Both the position numbers and the translations under genes were made by a program. From a bacterium 210917-SL.2.15 (GTDB lineage: Bacteria > Bacillota > Clostridia > Oscillospirales > Oscillospiraceae), in NCBI GenBank assembly GCA_020555605.1, contig JAJCJC010000022.1, positions 1 to 42,302 on the forward strand: a DNA stretch of 42,302 bases. The letters are read 5' to 3'. Shown here one piece after another: positions 1-6,698 of this stretch. Each line of letters begins with the position of its first letter. Within the stretch, counting starts at the first letter, position 1. The notes under the pieces are model-generated. The model had not been told where the DNA came from. It saw only the letters and a program-made list of their open reading frames with translations, and made no database searches.

Positions 1-100
1 CCTTAAGGGGCCGCCATGAGTCAGCAATGCAGTTGGCCGACCCATTCGAGGCCCCTTGAGGGGCGTTGTCCGTATTATGCCCTTCTAGGGCTTACTCAAG

Positions 101-119
101 CCCCCGGCTTTGCCGGGGG
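101..119 (-). terminator. hairpin downstream of pyrI
   Basis: An 8-bp perfect GC stem (101-108 with 112-119) and a 3-nt loop lie 20 bases past the pyrI stop. There is only a short T-poor tail on the minus strand, so this is a plausible but not textbook terminator of the pyrBI transcript. Bases 1-100 contain further short GC-rich inverted repeats and no gene that I can support. Confidence 0.5.
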
Positions 120-139
120 TCCTGACTATTTGTGAGACA

Positions 140-556
140 TCAGAGCCGCTCTTCGCAGTACATGCAGCGGTAAATGTGCCGTTTCCGATCGGAGAGGATA
201 AAGGTCTGCTTCAGCCCCTGTTCGATGGAGGTGATGCAGCGGGGATTTTTGCACACTGCCACGCCAGTGATTTTATCCGGCAGAGACAGGCTTTTCTTTT
301 CGATGATCTTGTTGTTTTTGATAATGTCCACCGTGATGTTGTCGTCCAGAAAACCCAGCAGTTCCAGATCCAGGGGCACCAGCCCTTCAATTTTAATGAT
401 GTCCTTTTTGCCCAGCTTGCGGCTCTTGGCATTTTTGATGATTGCCACTTCGCCCTCGCACTTGTCCAGGTTCAATGCGTCATAGATTTTCATGCAGGAG
501 CCGGCGCGGATGTGGTCAATGACGTAACCTTCTTCGATGCCGCTGATATTCAACAT
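140..556 (-). CDS. pyrI: aspartate carbamoyltransferase regulatory chain PyrI
   Basis: This is the regulatory subunit of aspartate transcarbamoylase, which binds nucleotide effectors and holds catalytic trimers together in de novo pyrimidine synthesis. The 138 residues are close to the usual 150. The C-terminal zinc domain is intact, with Cys102, Cys107, Cys131 and Cys134 in the C-X4-C...C-X2-C arrangement that contacts PyrB. The N-terminus is shorter than in E. coli (it begins MLNISGIEEG), so the part of the allosteric site made by the extreme N-terminus may differ. The start lies 4 bases after the pyrB stop, so the two are co-transcribed and probably translationally coupled. Identification is secure from the zinc domain and the pyrB neighbour. 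Confidence 0.95.
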   Translation of the reverse strand: MLNISGIEEGYVIDHIRAGSCMKIYDALNLDKCEGEVAIIKNAKSRKLGKKDIIKIEGLVPLDLELLGFLDDNITVDIIKNNKIIEKKSLSLPDKITGVAVCKNPRCITSIEQGLKQTFILSDRKRHIYRCMYCEERL

Positions 557-560
557 AGCG

Positions 561-1478
561 TTAAGCCTCCAATCCCAAAAGTTTCATAATCAGTGCCATG
601 CGGATGTAAACGCCGTACTGCGCCTGTTTGAAGTAGGTGGCGCGCGGATCAGCATCCACATCCACGGAAATTTCGTTCACCCGGGGCAGGGGATGCATCA
701 CGATCATGTCTTCTTTAGCCAGCTTCATTTTTTCGGCGTCCAGAATATAGTGGTTTTTCAGGCGGATATAATCTTCCTCGTTGAAAAAGCGCTCTTTTTG
801 CACGCGGGTCATGTACAGGATATCCAACTTGGGCAGCGCACTGTCCAAAGCGTCGCACTCTTCGTAGGGGATGTGGTTGGCTTCGAGCACCTCTTCGCGG
901 ACGAAATCGGGGATGCGCAGCTCGTCCGGGGAGATCAGGAGAAAGCGGATGTTTTCATAACGGGCCAAGGCGGTGATCAGGGAATGCACTGTGCGGCCAA
1001 ACTTAAGGTCGCCGCACAGCCCGATGGTCAGCCCGTTGAGCCGGCCTTTTTCGGCGTGAATCGTCAAAAGGTCTGTCAGCGTCTGTGTGGGGTGCTGGTG
1101 GCCGCCGTCGCCGGCGTTGATGATAGGCACCGGGGAGGAGAGAGAGGCTACCATGGGCGCGCCCTCCTTGGGATGACGCATGGCGATGATGTTGGCATAG
1201 CATCCGATGACGCGGGCCGTGTCGGATACGCTTTCGCCCTTGGCGGCGGAACTGGAATCGGCGCTGGAAAAACCGAGTACGCTCCCCCCCAGATTAAGCA
1301 TAGCAGCTTCAAAACTCAGGCGGGTCCGTGTACTCGGTTCATAAAAACAGGTAGCCAGCTTTTTGCCGTCGCAAACATGGCTGTATTTTTTGGGGTCCTT
1401 TTCGATGTCCTCAGCTACAGCGATCAGCTGATCAATCTCCGGAACGGACAGATCCAGAGGGCTGAGCAGATGTTTCAT
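561..1478 (-). CDS. pyrB: aspartate carbamoyltransferase catalytic chain PyrB
   Basis: The enzyme condenses carbamoyl phosphate with L-aspartate, the committed step of pyrimidine synthesis, in the cytoplasm. At 305 residues it has the normal family length. Visible motifs are the carbamoyl-phosphate loop STRTR (residues 49-53, followed by LSFE), the HPTQ motif near residue 128 and the aspartate-domain MHPLPR motif near residue 262. The start is supported by an AAAGGGTGG ribosome binding site about 6 bases upstream. It is first in the pyrB-pyrI operon, and a sigma-A-like promoter lies just upstream. I see no PyrR-type attenuator hairpin set in the short leader. Confidence 0.97.
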   Translation of the reverse strand: MKHLLSPLDLSVPEIDQLIAVAEDIEKDPKKYSHVCDGKKLATCFYEPSTRTRLSFEAAMLNLGGSVLGFSSADSSSAAKGESVSDTARVIGCYANIIAMRHPKEGAPMVASLSSPVPIINAGDGGHQHPTQTLTDLLTIHAEKGRLNGLTIGLCGDLKFGRTVHSLITALARYENIRFLLISPDELRIPDFVREEVLEANHIPYEECDALDSALPKLDILYMTRVQKERFFNEEDYIRLKNHYILDAEKMKLAKEDMIVMHPLPRVNEISVDVDADPRATYFKQAQYGVYIRMALIMKLLGLEA

Positions 1479-1506
1479 AGTTTGACCACCCTTTCAAATT
1501 TTTTCA

Positions 1507-1535
1507 ATCGTACCATCCATCCGACAAAAATGCAA
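1507..1535 (-). promoter_or_regulatory. pyrB promoter
   Basis: On the minus strand TTGCAT (1535-1530) is followed after exactly 17 bases by TACGAT (1512-1507). Transcription would start about 1500, giving a leader of only some 20 bases before pyrB. That leaves no room for a long attenuator. Confidence 0.6.
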
Positions 1536-1595
1536 GAACTATTTTTTCCCAGTTTTGCCCGGGCCGGTACCCGCCCTGCGGTGCGGGCAAGCATG

Positions 1596-1626
1596 CGCCC
1601 CGCAGCTGCTGTAAAGCTGCGGGGCG
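1596..1626 (-). terminator. terminator of the antiporter gene
   Basis: A 12-bp perfect GC-rich stem (1596-1607 with 1615-1626) lies 16 bases past the antiporter stop codon. No long T-run follows on the minus strand, so termination efficiency is uncertain. It separates the antiporter from pyrBI. Confidence 0.6.
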
Positions 1627-1641
1627 ATGGAATGAAACGAT

Positions 1642-2610
1642 TCAGCGGATGCAGATATAAACGAGATAAGCTGCGTAAATTGCCAGCATCACAATACCTT
1701 CGGTACGGCTGAGCCGTTGGCGGGTCCAGCCGAAGATCCATACGAGCAGGCTCATACCGGTGAGCAGCACGATGTCAATCATGTTTTCAAAGATAAATGT
1801 GACCGGGCTGATCACAGCGGCCACGCCCAGGATCAGAAGGATATTGAAAATATTGGAGCCGATCACATTCCCCAGCGCCATGTCCAGTTCTTTCTTCCGT
1901 GCAGCCACAATCGAGGTGACTAATTCGGGCAGGCTGGTGCCGACGGCCACGATGGTCAATCCAATCAGATTTTGGCTCAGGCCCAGGGCGGCAGCCACTG
2001 TGGTGGCGCCGTCCACCACAAAATCACCGCCGAATTTAATGGCCACCAGGCCGCCGACGATGAACAGAATGCATTCCCACAACGGCAGGGGACGAATATC
2101 GTGCTCCATAGCGGCTTCCTCCGCGGCCATGGCTGCATTGCCGGCACGGGCTTTCAATGCAGTGCGAACCATGATGATCATATACACCGCGAACAGCGCC
2201 AGCAGTACCAGACCGTCCAGTCGGCCCACAGCCATGCCGGCATAGCCCAGGGCCAGCAGCAGGACACCGCAGAAAATGGAAAAGGGGAATTCCTTGGTCA
2301 GCGAATCCCGCTGGATGGCCAAGGGGGTGAACACAGCGCACAGGCCGCACACCACCATCAAATTGAAGACGTTGGAGCCGACAACATTGCTGACGGCCAG
2401 GGCATTGTTGCCCGACATGGACGCGGTAACGCTGACGGCCAATTCGGGCAGGCTTGTCCCCATGGCCACTACGGTCAGGCCAATGATGATGGGGGGTACA
2501 CGCAGCAGTTTGGCCACAGCGGAGCTGCCGTCCACAAAAAAGTCGGCGCCCTTAATCAGCAGCAAAAAGCCGATGACCAAAAAGAGGATAGCAAAAAGAA
2601 TTTCCTGCAT
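1642..2610 (-). CDS. calcium/sodium antiporter (CaCA family, YrbG-like)
   Basis: This is a membrane cation exchanger of the Ca2+:cation antiporter superfamily, expected to exchange Ca2+ against Na+ or H+ across the cytoplasmic membrane. The 322-residue protein has about ten hydrophobic segments arranged as two inverted halves. Each half carries the alpha-repeat signature: GTSLPELAVSV plus GSNVFN in the first, and GTSLPELVTSI plus GSNIFN in the second. The acidic residues of both GTSLPE motifs, the ion ligands in this family, are present. The start is supported by AAAGGA about 12 bases upstream. It stands alone between two hairpins. The exact ion specificity cannot be read from sequence. Confidence 0.92.
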   Translation of the reverse strand: MQEILFAILFLVIGFLLLIKGADFFVDGSSAVAKLLRVPPIIIGLTVVAMGTSLPELAVSVTASMSGNNALAVSNVVGSNVFNLMVVCGLCAVFTPLAIQRDSLTKEFPFSIFCGVLLLALGYAGMAVGRLDGLVLLALFAVYMIIMVRTALKARAGNAAMAAEEAAMEHDIRPLPLWECILFIVGGLVAIKFGGDFVVDGATTVAAALGLSQNLIGLTIVAVGTSLPELVTSIVAARKKELDMALGNVIGSNIFNILLILGVAAVISPVTFIFENMIDIVLLTGMSLLVWIFGWTRQRLSRTEGIVMLAIYAAYLVYICIR

Positions 2611-2695
2611 AGTATAAATGATCCTTTCTCTGTCTGTTTCTGTTTCTATGGATATTTGTGCCGCTTCCTGCCGGCCGGTTTGCCGCGCCGGAGCG

Positions 2696-2728
2696 GCGGA
2701 GGGGAACGGCTGAGCCGTTCCCCTCCGC
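2696..2728. terminator. strong 15-bp hairpin terminator
   Basis: A perfect 15-bp stem (2696-2710 with 2714-2728) with a 3-nt loop follows the small peptide gene on the minus strand. A T-run (2735-2740) follows it in the plus direction and the matching A-run precedes it on the minus strand, so it may act both ways. Confidence 0.65.
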
Positions 2729-2742
2729 AGAATGTTTTTTGC

Positions 2743-2841
2743 TTATGCGGCGAAGGCCGTCAGGGGCAGCAAAAGCAGCGACAGGGCCAGCACCACGGCA
2801 ATGACGATGGCGAGTATACGGATTCCGGTTTTGCGGTTCAA
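2743..2841 (-). CDS. 32-residue single-helix membrane peptide
   Basis: A short gene starting at TTG (2841-2839) encodes a basic N-terminus (NRKTGIR) followed by one hydrophobic helix of about 22 residues, ending LTAFAA. The TTG is preferred over an in-frame ATG at 2859 because a strong GGGAGGTG ribosome binding site (2857-2850) sits 8 bases before the TTG and overlaps that ATG. A strong hairpin follows the stop. The layout, basic residues then one helix in about 31 residues, resembles the small tail-anchored Prli42/DUF4044-type peptides of Firmicutes. That likeness is of architecture only and I do not claim homology. Confidence 0.6.
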   Translation of the reverse strand: MNRKTGIRILAIVIAVVLALSLLLLPLTAFAA

Positions 2842-3153
2842 GGAAAAAGCACCTCCCATAAAAAATCAAACAACTCTGCTGGATTCAGTTTACATAAGGC
2901 GTGTGGAAAACTATGTGGAAATAGTGCATAAATCCATTGCTTTCCGCCTTTTTCGACAAGTTGCGGCAAAATTATGCCCCGGTGCGGCATGTACTTTTTT
3001 GCCCGCATGGGGCGTGGTGCACCAGGCAATGAAGCCATTGTAGCATAAAGTGCTGTGGACAACAAGCCGGGAATTGACGAAAGCAGGCGGAAATGAGATG
3101 CTGTTTGGACGGTTTTTGCTGTTTTAAAAAAATTTTAAGATTTTTGCAAAAAA

Positions 3154-3181
3154 GCTGTCTTTTTTTCGCTTCTGGATTGTA
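3154..3181 (+). promoter_or_regulatory. putative ECF-sigma promoter of the sigma/anti-sigma operon
   Basis: GCTGTC followed by a T-tract (3154-3166) and GATTGTA (3175-3181) are separated by 15 bases. The same two boxes at the same spacing precede the secreted-protein gene at 4733. This fits a promoter read by the ECF factor encoded just downstream, that is, autoregulation. Confidence 0.65.
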
Positions 3182-3227
3182 CTCATAATAGAAGGGAAGC
3201 GGAATGCGTTTCTCCGGCTCTTTTTTG

Positions 3228-3236
3228 TGCTATAAT
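3228..3236 (+). promoter_or_regulatory. extended -10 housekeeping promoter
   Basis: TGCTATAAT (3228-3236) is a perfect extended -10. The -35 position (3208-3213) is poor, as is usual for extended -10 promoters. Transcription would begin near 3243, which rules out the ATG at 3235 and supports the 3265 start of the sigma gene. Confidence 0.5.
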
Positions 3237-3264
3237 GGGCGCGAAAAGAGGCGGGGGTGGGAGA

Positions 3265-3810
3265 ATGCTAGGCATATATCTGTCCATGCTGAACAGCACA
3301 GCGGATCAGGATGCCTTTCAAGCCCTGTATGAAGCAAACAAGTACAAAGTATTCCGTGCAGCACAGCGCATTGTGAAAAACAAATTGTGGGCGGAAGATG
3401 TGGTGCATGAAGCATTCTTATATGTAGCAGATCATTACGAAGAGCTGAGCGGGAAATATACCGGGGGTCTGGACGGATATCTGTACCGATGCGTGCAGTG
3501 CCGGGCGGTGAATTTGCTGCGCCGGCGGGGACGGGAAGAAAGCTATGAGGCGTGGGCCGAGGTTTCCGGCCGGGAGAGCGCGGCGGCGCCGGAGGGCGAT
3601 GTGGGCCGGGTGGTTGCCGCCCTGCAGCAGCTGCCGAAATCCTATGGCGCGGTGCTGGAGTTGGTTTGCACGGGATGGAGTACGGCGGAGATCGCGGAGC
3701 ATCTGGGACTTTCCACACGCACGGTGCAGCGGCGGCTGGAACGGGCACGGGAGATGATACGGGAGGAGTTGAGAGAGAATGATGCAGCCAATCCGGGAAG
3801 AGGCCTTTGA
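3265..3810 (+). CDS. ECF-type RNA polymerase sigma factor
   Basis: This is a sigma-70 family extracytoplasmic-function factor that would redirect RNA polymerase to envelope- or stress-response promoters. From ATG 3265, preceded by GGGGGTGGGAG, the protein has 181 residues. Region 2 runs from about residue 16 to 65 (FQALYEANKYKVFRAAQRIV...AEDVVHEAF). Region 4 lies near residues 120-165 (LPKSYGAVLEL...STAEIAEHLGLSTRTVQRRL), a clear helix-turn-helix. An upstream in-frame ATG at 3235 lacks a ribosome binding site and lies inside the -10 box. The gene overlaps the next one by 32 bases, so the two are coupled. The shared promoter motif upstream suggests autoregulation. Confidence 0.9.
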   Translation: MLGIYLSMLNSTADQDAFQALYEANKYKVFRAAQRIVKNKLWAEDVVHEAFLYVADHYEELSGKYTGGLDGYLYRCVQCRAVNLLRRRGREESYEAWAEVSGRESAAAPEGDVGRVVAALQQLPKSYGAVLELVCTGWSTAEIAEHLGLSTRTVQRRLERAREMIREELRENDAANPGRGL

Positions 3811-4504
3811 CGCGCTGCTGCGGGAAGCCGCCGCCTGGCGGCTGCGGCAGGCTCTGGCGGCCCTGCCTTCGGAGGAACGCCTGCGGGCGGAATACGGGCC
3901 GCTGCATCGTCTGGACCGGCGCGTGCGGCGCTCGGTGCGGGCGCTGCAAAAAGTGCAGCAGCGCCGCGTTCTGAATCGCACGTCCCGGCGGAAGATGCGG
4001 CGGATCCTGCTGGCAGCCGCCCTGCTGGCGGCGTTGGCGGCGGGGACGCTGGCGGTTTCGGCGGAACTGCGGCTGTTGGTCAAGGATACCCTGGTGGAGT
4101 GGATGGAGCGAAACATGAGCATCCGCTATGAAGTGGAAGGGCATCCCTTGACAGCTCTGTCGGAGGGATACGCGCCCCATTATATCCCGGAGGGGTTTGT
4201 GTATAATGAAGAAATTTCTTTTACAGAGCAAAACCAAATTCTGCTTGATTACGAAAATGAAGAAGGTTATTTCGTTCAAATCACCATTAGAATTGCGGAA
4301 AACAGTTCTATTGTTGTAACAGACAGCGAGCACATTACTTATAAAACCATTGATTTCGGAGAAGCAGACGCCTATTTTGGCACTTTTGATGACGGAGACG
4401 GTTATGTGATGTATTGGTTTGCAGACGGCATGGAACATGAACTTTATATCAATGCCATTTTGCCGGAATCCGAGGTACTCCGGATCGCGGACAATATTTA
4501 TTAA
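3779..4504 (+). CDS. membrane protein with DUF4367-like sensor domain, probable anti-sigma partner
   Basis: The 241-residue protein has a cytoplasmic Arg/Ala-rich N-terminus (about 1-75), one transmembrane helix (about 76-93, LLAAALLAALAAGTLAVSA) and an extracytoplasmic C-terminal domain (about 100-241). The C-terminal region resembles DUF4367 domains found next to ECF sigma factors (YIPEGF near the start, ADNIY at the end). It overlaps the sigma gene by 32 bases, and the likely role is to hold and release that sigma factor. I see no zinc ASD motif (HxxxCxxC), so it belongs to a different class. Base composition breaks near 4200: about 75% GC at 3841-3900 against about 28% at 4201-4260 (hand count). 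Confidence 0.75.
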   Translation: MMQPIREEAFDALLREAAAWRLRQALAALPSEERLRAEYGPLHRLDRRVRRSVRALQKVQQRRVLNRTSRRKMRRILLAAALLAALAAGTLAVSAELRLLVKDTLVEWMERNMSIRYEVEGHPLTALSEGYAPHYIPEGFVYNEEISFTEQNQILLDYENEEGYFVQITIRIAENSSIVVTDSEHITYKTIDFGEADAYFGTFDDGDGYVMYWFADGMEHELYINAILPESEVLRIADNIY

Positions 4505-4521
4505 ATATTGAGTCAAAACGG

Positions 4522-4563
4522 CAGAGCCGGGGCGGCAGGAAATCCGTCCCGGCTCTGTTTTTT
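4522..4563 (+). terminator. terminator of the sigma/anti-sigma operon
   Basis: A 10-bp stem (4522-4531 with 4548-4557) is followed directly by six T residues, just past the stop of the DUF4367 gene. Confidence 0.85.
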
Positions 4564-4622
4564 GCACAAGAATTGGACTTGAAAATTGTGCAGACATCCA
4601 AAGATTATAAAACGCAGCATTT

Positions 4623-4661
4623 TTTTCAAAAATGCTGTCGTTTTTGGGCCGCTCGATTGTA
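4623..4661 (+). promoter_or_regulatory. putative ECF-sigma promoter of the 4733 gene, with inverted repeat
   Basis: GCTGTC (4634-4639) and GATTGTA (4655-4661) are 15 bases apart, matching the sigma operon promoter at 3154. The -35 element also forms the right arm of an inverted repeat (AAAAATGCTG paired with CAGCATTTTT just upstream). That repeat could bind a second regulator or form RNA structure. Confidence 0.6.
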
Positions 4662-4732
4662 TTAGAAGTAGAGGGAACGGTTGGAAGCAAAACAGTCGAT
4701 CCCCCAATTCAATCAGAGAGAGGTTATAACGT

Positions 4733-5143
4733 ATGAAAACACAAATGCACACCATCCACCACCGTCTGATGGCCCTGGCCATGGCAATTGCCATGGCGCT
4801 GACCCTGTCGGTCAGCGCACTTGCTTCTGCAAATGAACCCTATAATGTAGATACGACAAAACTTACAGGAAGTTTTTCATCGAGTGCACAGACTTACTCA
4901 GCCACTGTGAGCGGTCCGATGGGAACGACAAAAACCAAGATAGAACTGACGCTGTATGAAAAAGGTCTCCTGGGCTACAAAGAAGTGGACAGCGCCAATG
5001 CCAGTGCGAACAGCCGCACCTGCAGCAAAACGGTCAGCTACGCTTTCAAAGATGGCAAAAGCTATAAACTGACCGTGATGGGCAGCGCCTATGTTGATGG
5101 ACAATGGGACACTGTTACCAAAAATTTTACCGCTTCCTTTTAA
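4733..5143 (+). CDS. small secreted protein of unknown function
   Basis: The 136-residue product has a clear Sec signal peptide (residues 1-31: a long His-containing N-region, hydrophobic ALAMAIAMALTLSVSA, cleavage probably after ALA-SA). The mature part of about 105 residues is rich in Ser/Thr and short alternating hydrophobic stretches, consistent with a beta-sandwich. It has no transmembrane helix and a single cysteine. The start follows an AGAGAGAGG ribosome binding site. Because its promoter copies the ECF operon promoter, it is probably a direct target of that sigma factor, an exported stress or envelope protein. I do not recognise the family. Confidence 0.8.
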   Translation: MKTQMHTIHHRLMALAMAIAMALTLSVSALASANEPYNVDTTKLTGSFSSSAQTYSATVSGPMGTTKTKIELTLYEKGLLGYKEVDSANASANSRTCSKTVSYAFKDGKSYKLTVMGSAYVDGQWDTVTKNFTASF

Positions 5144-5238
5144 CTTAACGCAAGAGTGGGCGAAAGGGGGGAGGCCCATGAAAAAATGACCTGTCCGTAT
5201 CCACAGGATGTTTGCAAAATTAAGACTGGAGGATTATT

Positions 5239-5958
5239 ATGAAAATGTATAAGAAAGCGATGTCTATGGTTTTGGCACTGACGATGGTTGCAAGCTTAAC
5301 TGTTCCGGCGTTGGCGCAAAGCGCAAATGGAGAAAGTGGGATGATAACAAAAGAAATTGTCGCAGATAACGGAAGTAGAGTTGTGGTAAAGGTTCCGGCA
5401 GAATATAGAGACTTTATGACTGATGCAAGGATACAGGAATTTGGTTCGATTCCGGATCTCCAAGAAGGTGATGTGATCAATATTGATGATATCGGTGGCA
5501 TGAGCCCAATTTCAGATGCGGCATTGGATGAAAATACAACACCGTGGAACAAAGTCCCGATATATAGACACGTTACAACGAGAACAAAAGATAAAGGAGA
5601 ATATATCAAAAAAGATGAGTTTATTACTTCGGTAGCCAGAGGACAAACAATAACGATCGGTAAGACATTCACACTCAGTTTATCTACTACGATTTCTGGC
5701 AGTTATTACGATAAGGCAGAGCTTGGCTTTAAAAATGCTGTATCGCTTACAATACAAAAAACTGAGACTTATACAGGGCCTACGGACGACGAAGGCGGTA
5801 ATAGCAAAGAATATCGGGTGAGATTTTATGCACAGAATTGGAAGTGGAAACAGGAGAGATATCTTATGCCGCAGAATCAGTTGGAAGGAACAAAAACAGG
5901 AACGGCTGTAGAAGCAACGCGTTTTGCGCGGTATTCCATTAACAGAACTATTACATAA
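5239..5958 (+). CDS. secreted protein of unknown function, AT-rich
   Basis: The 239-residue protein begins with a Sec signal peptide (residues about 1-28, MKMYKKAMSMVLALTMVASL...PALA-Q). The mature part has an acidic linker (DVINIDDIGG) and then a Ser/Thr-rich beta-strand region (FTLSLSTTISGSYYDKAELGF). It ends in an aromatic, basic segment (FYAQNWKWKQERYL). There are no cysteines. The ribosome binding site GGAGG lies 7 bases before ATG. Composition is about 40% GC at 5341-5400, unlike the flanking chromosome. A small two-helix membrane protein gene follows after 30 bases. The pairing would fit an exported effector with its immunity or anchor protein, but this is inference. Family not recognised. 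Confidence 0.8.
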   Translation: MKMYKKAMSMVLALTMVASLTVPALAQSANGESGMITKEIVADNGSRVVVKVPAEYRDFMTDARIQEFGSIPDLQEGDVINIDDIGGMSPISDAALDENTTPWNKVPIYRHVTTRTKDKGEYIKKDEFITSVARGQTITIGKTFTLSLSTTISGSYYDKAELGFKNAVSLTIQKTETYTGPTDDEGGNSKEYRVRFYAQNWKWKQERYLMPQNQLEGTKTGTAVEATRFARYSINRTIT

Positions 5959-5988
5959 GCAGATCGATTTTAAGAAGGAGCATTTTTT

Positions 5989-6156
5989 ATGAGTCGAAAA
6001 AAATGGGTTCTTGTTATTCTATTTGGCGTGATTATGGTTGCAAACATCTATATGCTGTGGACACGCTGTGTACCTATCAGTGATGTTATGGCGGCATCCA
6101 TTCCTGCAGTATTTTCTGGGGGTGGGTTGCTCATGATTTTAAACAAGGAACTGTGA
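5989..6156 (+). CDS. 55-residue two-helix membrane protein
   Basis: This short gene begins at ATG 5989 after AAGAAGGAG (ribosome binding site, 8-base spacing). The product starts MSRKKW, then has two hydrophobic segments (about residues 6-24 and 36-51) joined by a short loop with one Cys, and ends LNKEL. It lies 30 bases after the secreted-protein gene and is surely co-transcribed. It resembles in layout, not in sequence, the membrane proteins at 6477 and 7277. Confidence 0.7.
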   Translation: MSRKKWVLVILFGVIMVANIYMLWTRCVPISDVMAASIPAVFSGGGLLMILNKEL

Positions 6157-6163
6157 CCAATGC

Positions 6164-6194
6164 GCACTGCGCCAGACTGATTCCGGCGCAGTGC
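6164..6194 (+). repeat. hairpin at the head of repeat copy 1
   Basis: Arms 6164-6173 and 6185-6194 pair perfectly over 10 bp with an 11-nt loop. No T-run follows. A hairpin of different sequence sits at the same place before repeat copy 2. Confidence 0.6.
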
Positions 6195-6446
6195 CAATCC
6201 TATGACAGGCGGCCAATTTTTGCTGCGTAAAACGATACACAGTGGAAAAAAATGCGCAGCAACCTGCAAGGCTCCTCCGCACAAATTTTATCTTTTCTAC
6301 TAACGGCGCCTTATTGGAATAAAATGGAAACATGTTTGTGACAGCCGAAAGGAGATCACCATGAGCAAATCAGCAACAATTATTGTGTGGGGAGGCGATT
6401 TTTCTGCTCGAAGTTCGCGGGTAAAAGGTACAAGTATGCAGGGAAA
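6193..6446 (+). repeat. 254-bp direct repeat, copy 1
   Basis: This segment matches 6698-6950 with about four substitutions and one single-base gap, counted by eye. It contains a leader of about 165 bases, a strong AAAGGAG ribosome binding site and the first 28 codons of a gene. After 6446 the two copies diverge completely. Confidence 0.9.
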
Positions 6447-6480
6447 TGATCAACACGATATGATAAGTTGGAGCGAATGA
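6361..6480 (+). pseudogene. truncated copy of the 6865 gene
   Basis: The open frame (39 residues) shares its first 28 or so residues (MSKSATIIVWGGDFSARSSR...) with the 128-residue protein at 6865, then runs into 11 unrelated residues and stops. Its ribosome binding site is intact, so a short peptide could still be made. It is most likely a 3'-truncated duplicate left by deletion. Its stop overlaps the next start as ATGA. Confidence 0.75.
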
Positions 6481-6656
6481 AAAAGTTAAAAAAATCTGCA
6501 ACTATTCAAATTATTGGTGGTATTGTTTTGCTGGTATTGCTTGTAGTGAAGCAGATTGTGCCGATGGGGTCGCCAATCCCGTTACATATTTCTGTGGCTA
6601 TAATTTTTGTATCAATTGCTAGTATCTATACCGGAATATATGAATTGAAAAGGTAA
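6477..6656 (+). CDS. 59-residue two-helix membrane protein
   Basis: ATG 6477 overlaps the stop of the truncated gene (ATGA), so translation is probably coupled to it. A TTG at 6468 is possible but has no better ribosome binding site. The product begins MKKLKKSATIQ, has two hydrophobic helices (about residues 11-29 and 37-54) and ends YELKR. It is of the same size and topology as the 5989 product. Function unknown; an immunity or anchor role for the preceding gene's product is a guess from position. Confidence 0.65.
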   Translation: MKKLKKSATIQIIGGIVLLVLLVVKQIVPMGSPIPLHISVAIIFVSIASIYTGIYELKR

Positions 6657-6669
6657 TGCAGAGAAGATT

Positions 6670-6698
6670 CCCCGTGCCGGGGCCATCCCGGCGCGGGG
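6670..6698 (+). repeat. hairpin at the head of repeat copy 2
   Basis: Arms 6670-6681 and 6687-6698 form a 12-bp stem (one G-T pair) with a 5-nt loop. The sequence differs from the copy 1 hairpin, but position and pairing are kept. Confidence 0.6.

Larger units (their letters stand above)
2842..3264. other. intergenic region with DnaA-box-like sites and promoters
   Basis: There is no convincing gene here. The region holds three DnaA-box-like 9-mers in the same orientation (2902-2910, 2914-2922, 3054-3062; reverse complements TTTTCCACA, ATTTCCACA and TTGTCCACA). To the right are an AT-rich stretch and the sigma-factor promoters. Confidence 0.45.

Noticed and set aside
1479..1595. PyrR-type or UTP-sensitive attenuator before pyrB
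   Set aside because: The mapped promoter leaves only about 20 bases of leader, and the hairpins further up belong to the antiporter terminator.
3235..3264. ATG at 3235 as the start of the sigma factor
   Set aside because: It overlaps the extended -10 box and has no ribosome binding site; ATG 3265 has a good one and matches family N-termini.
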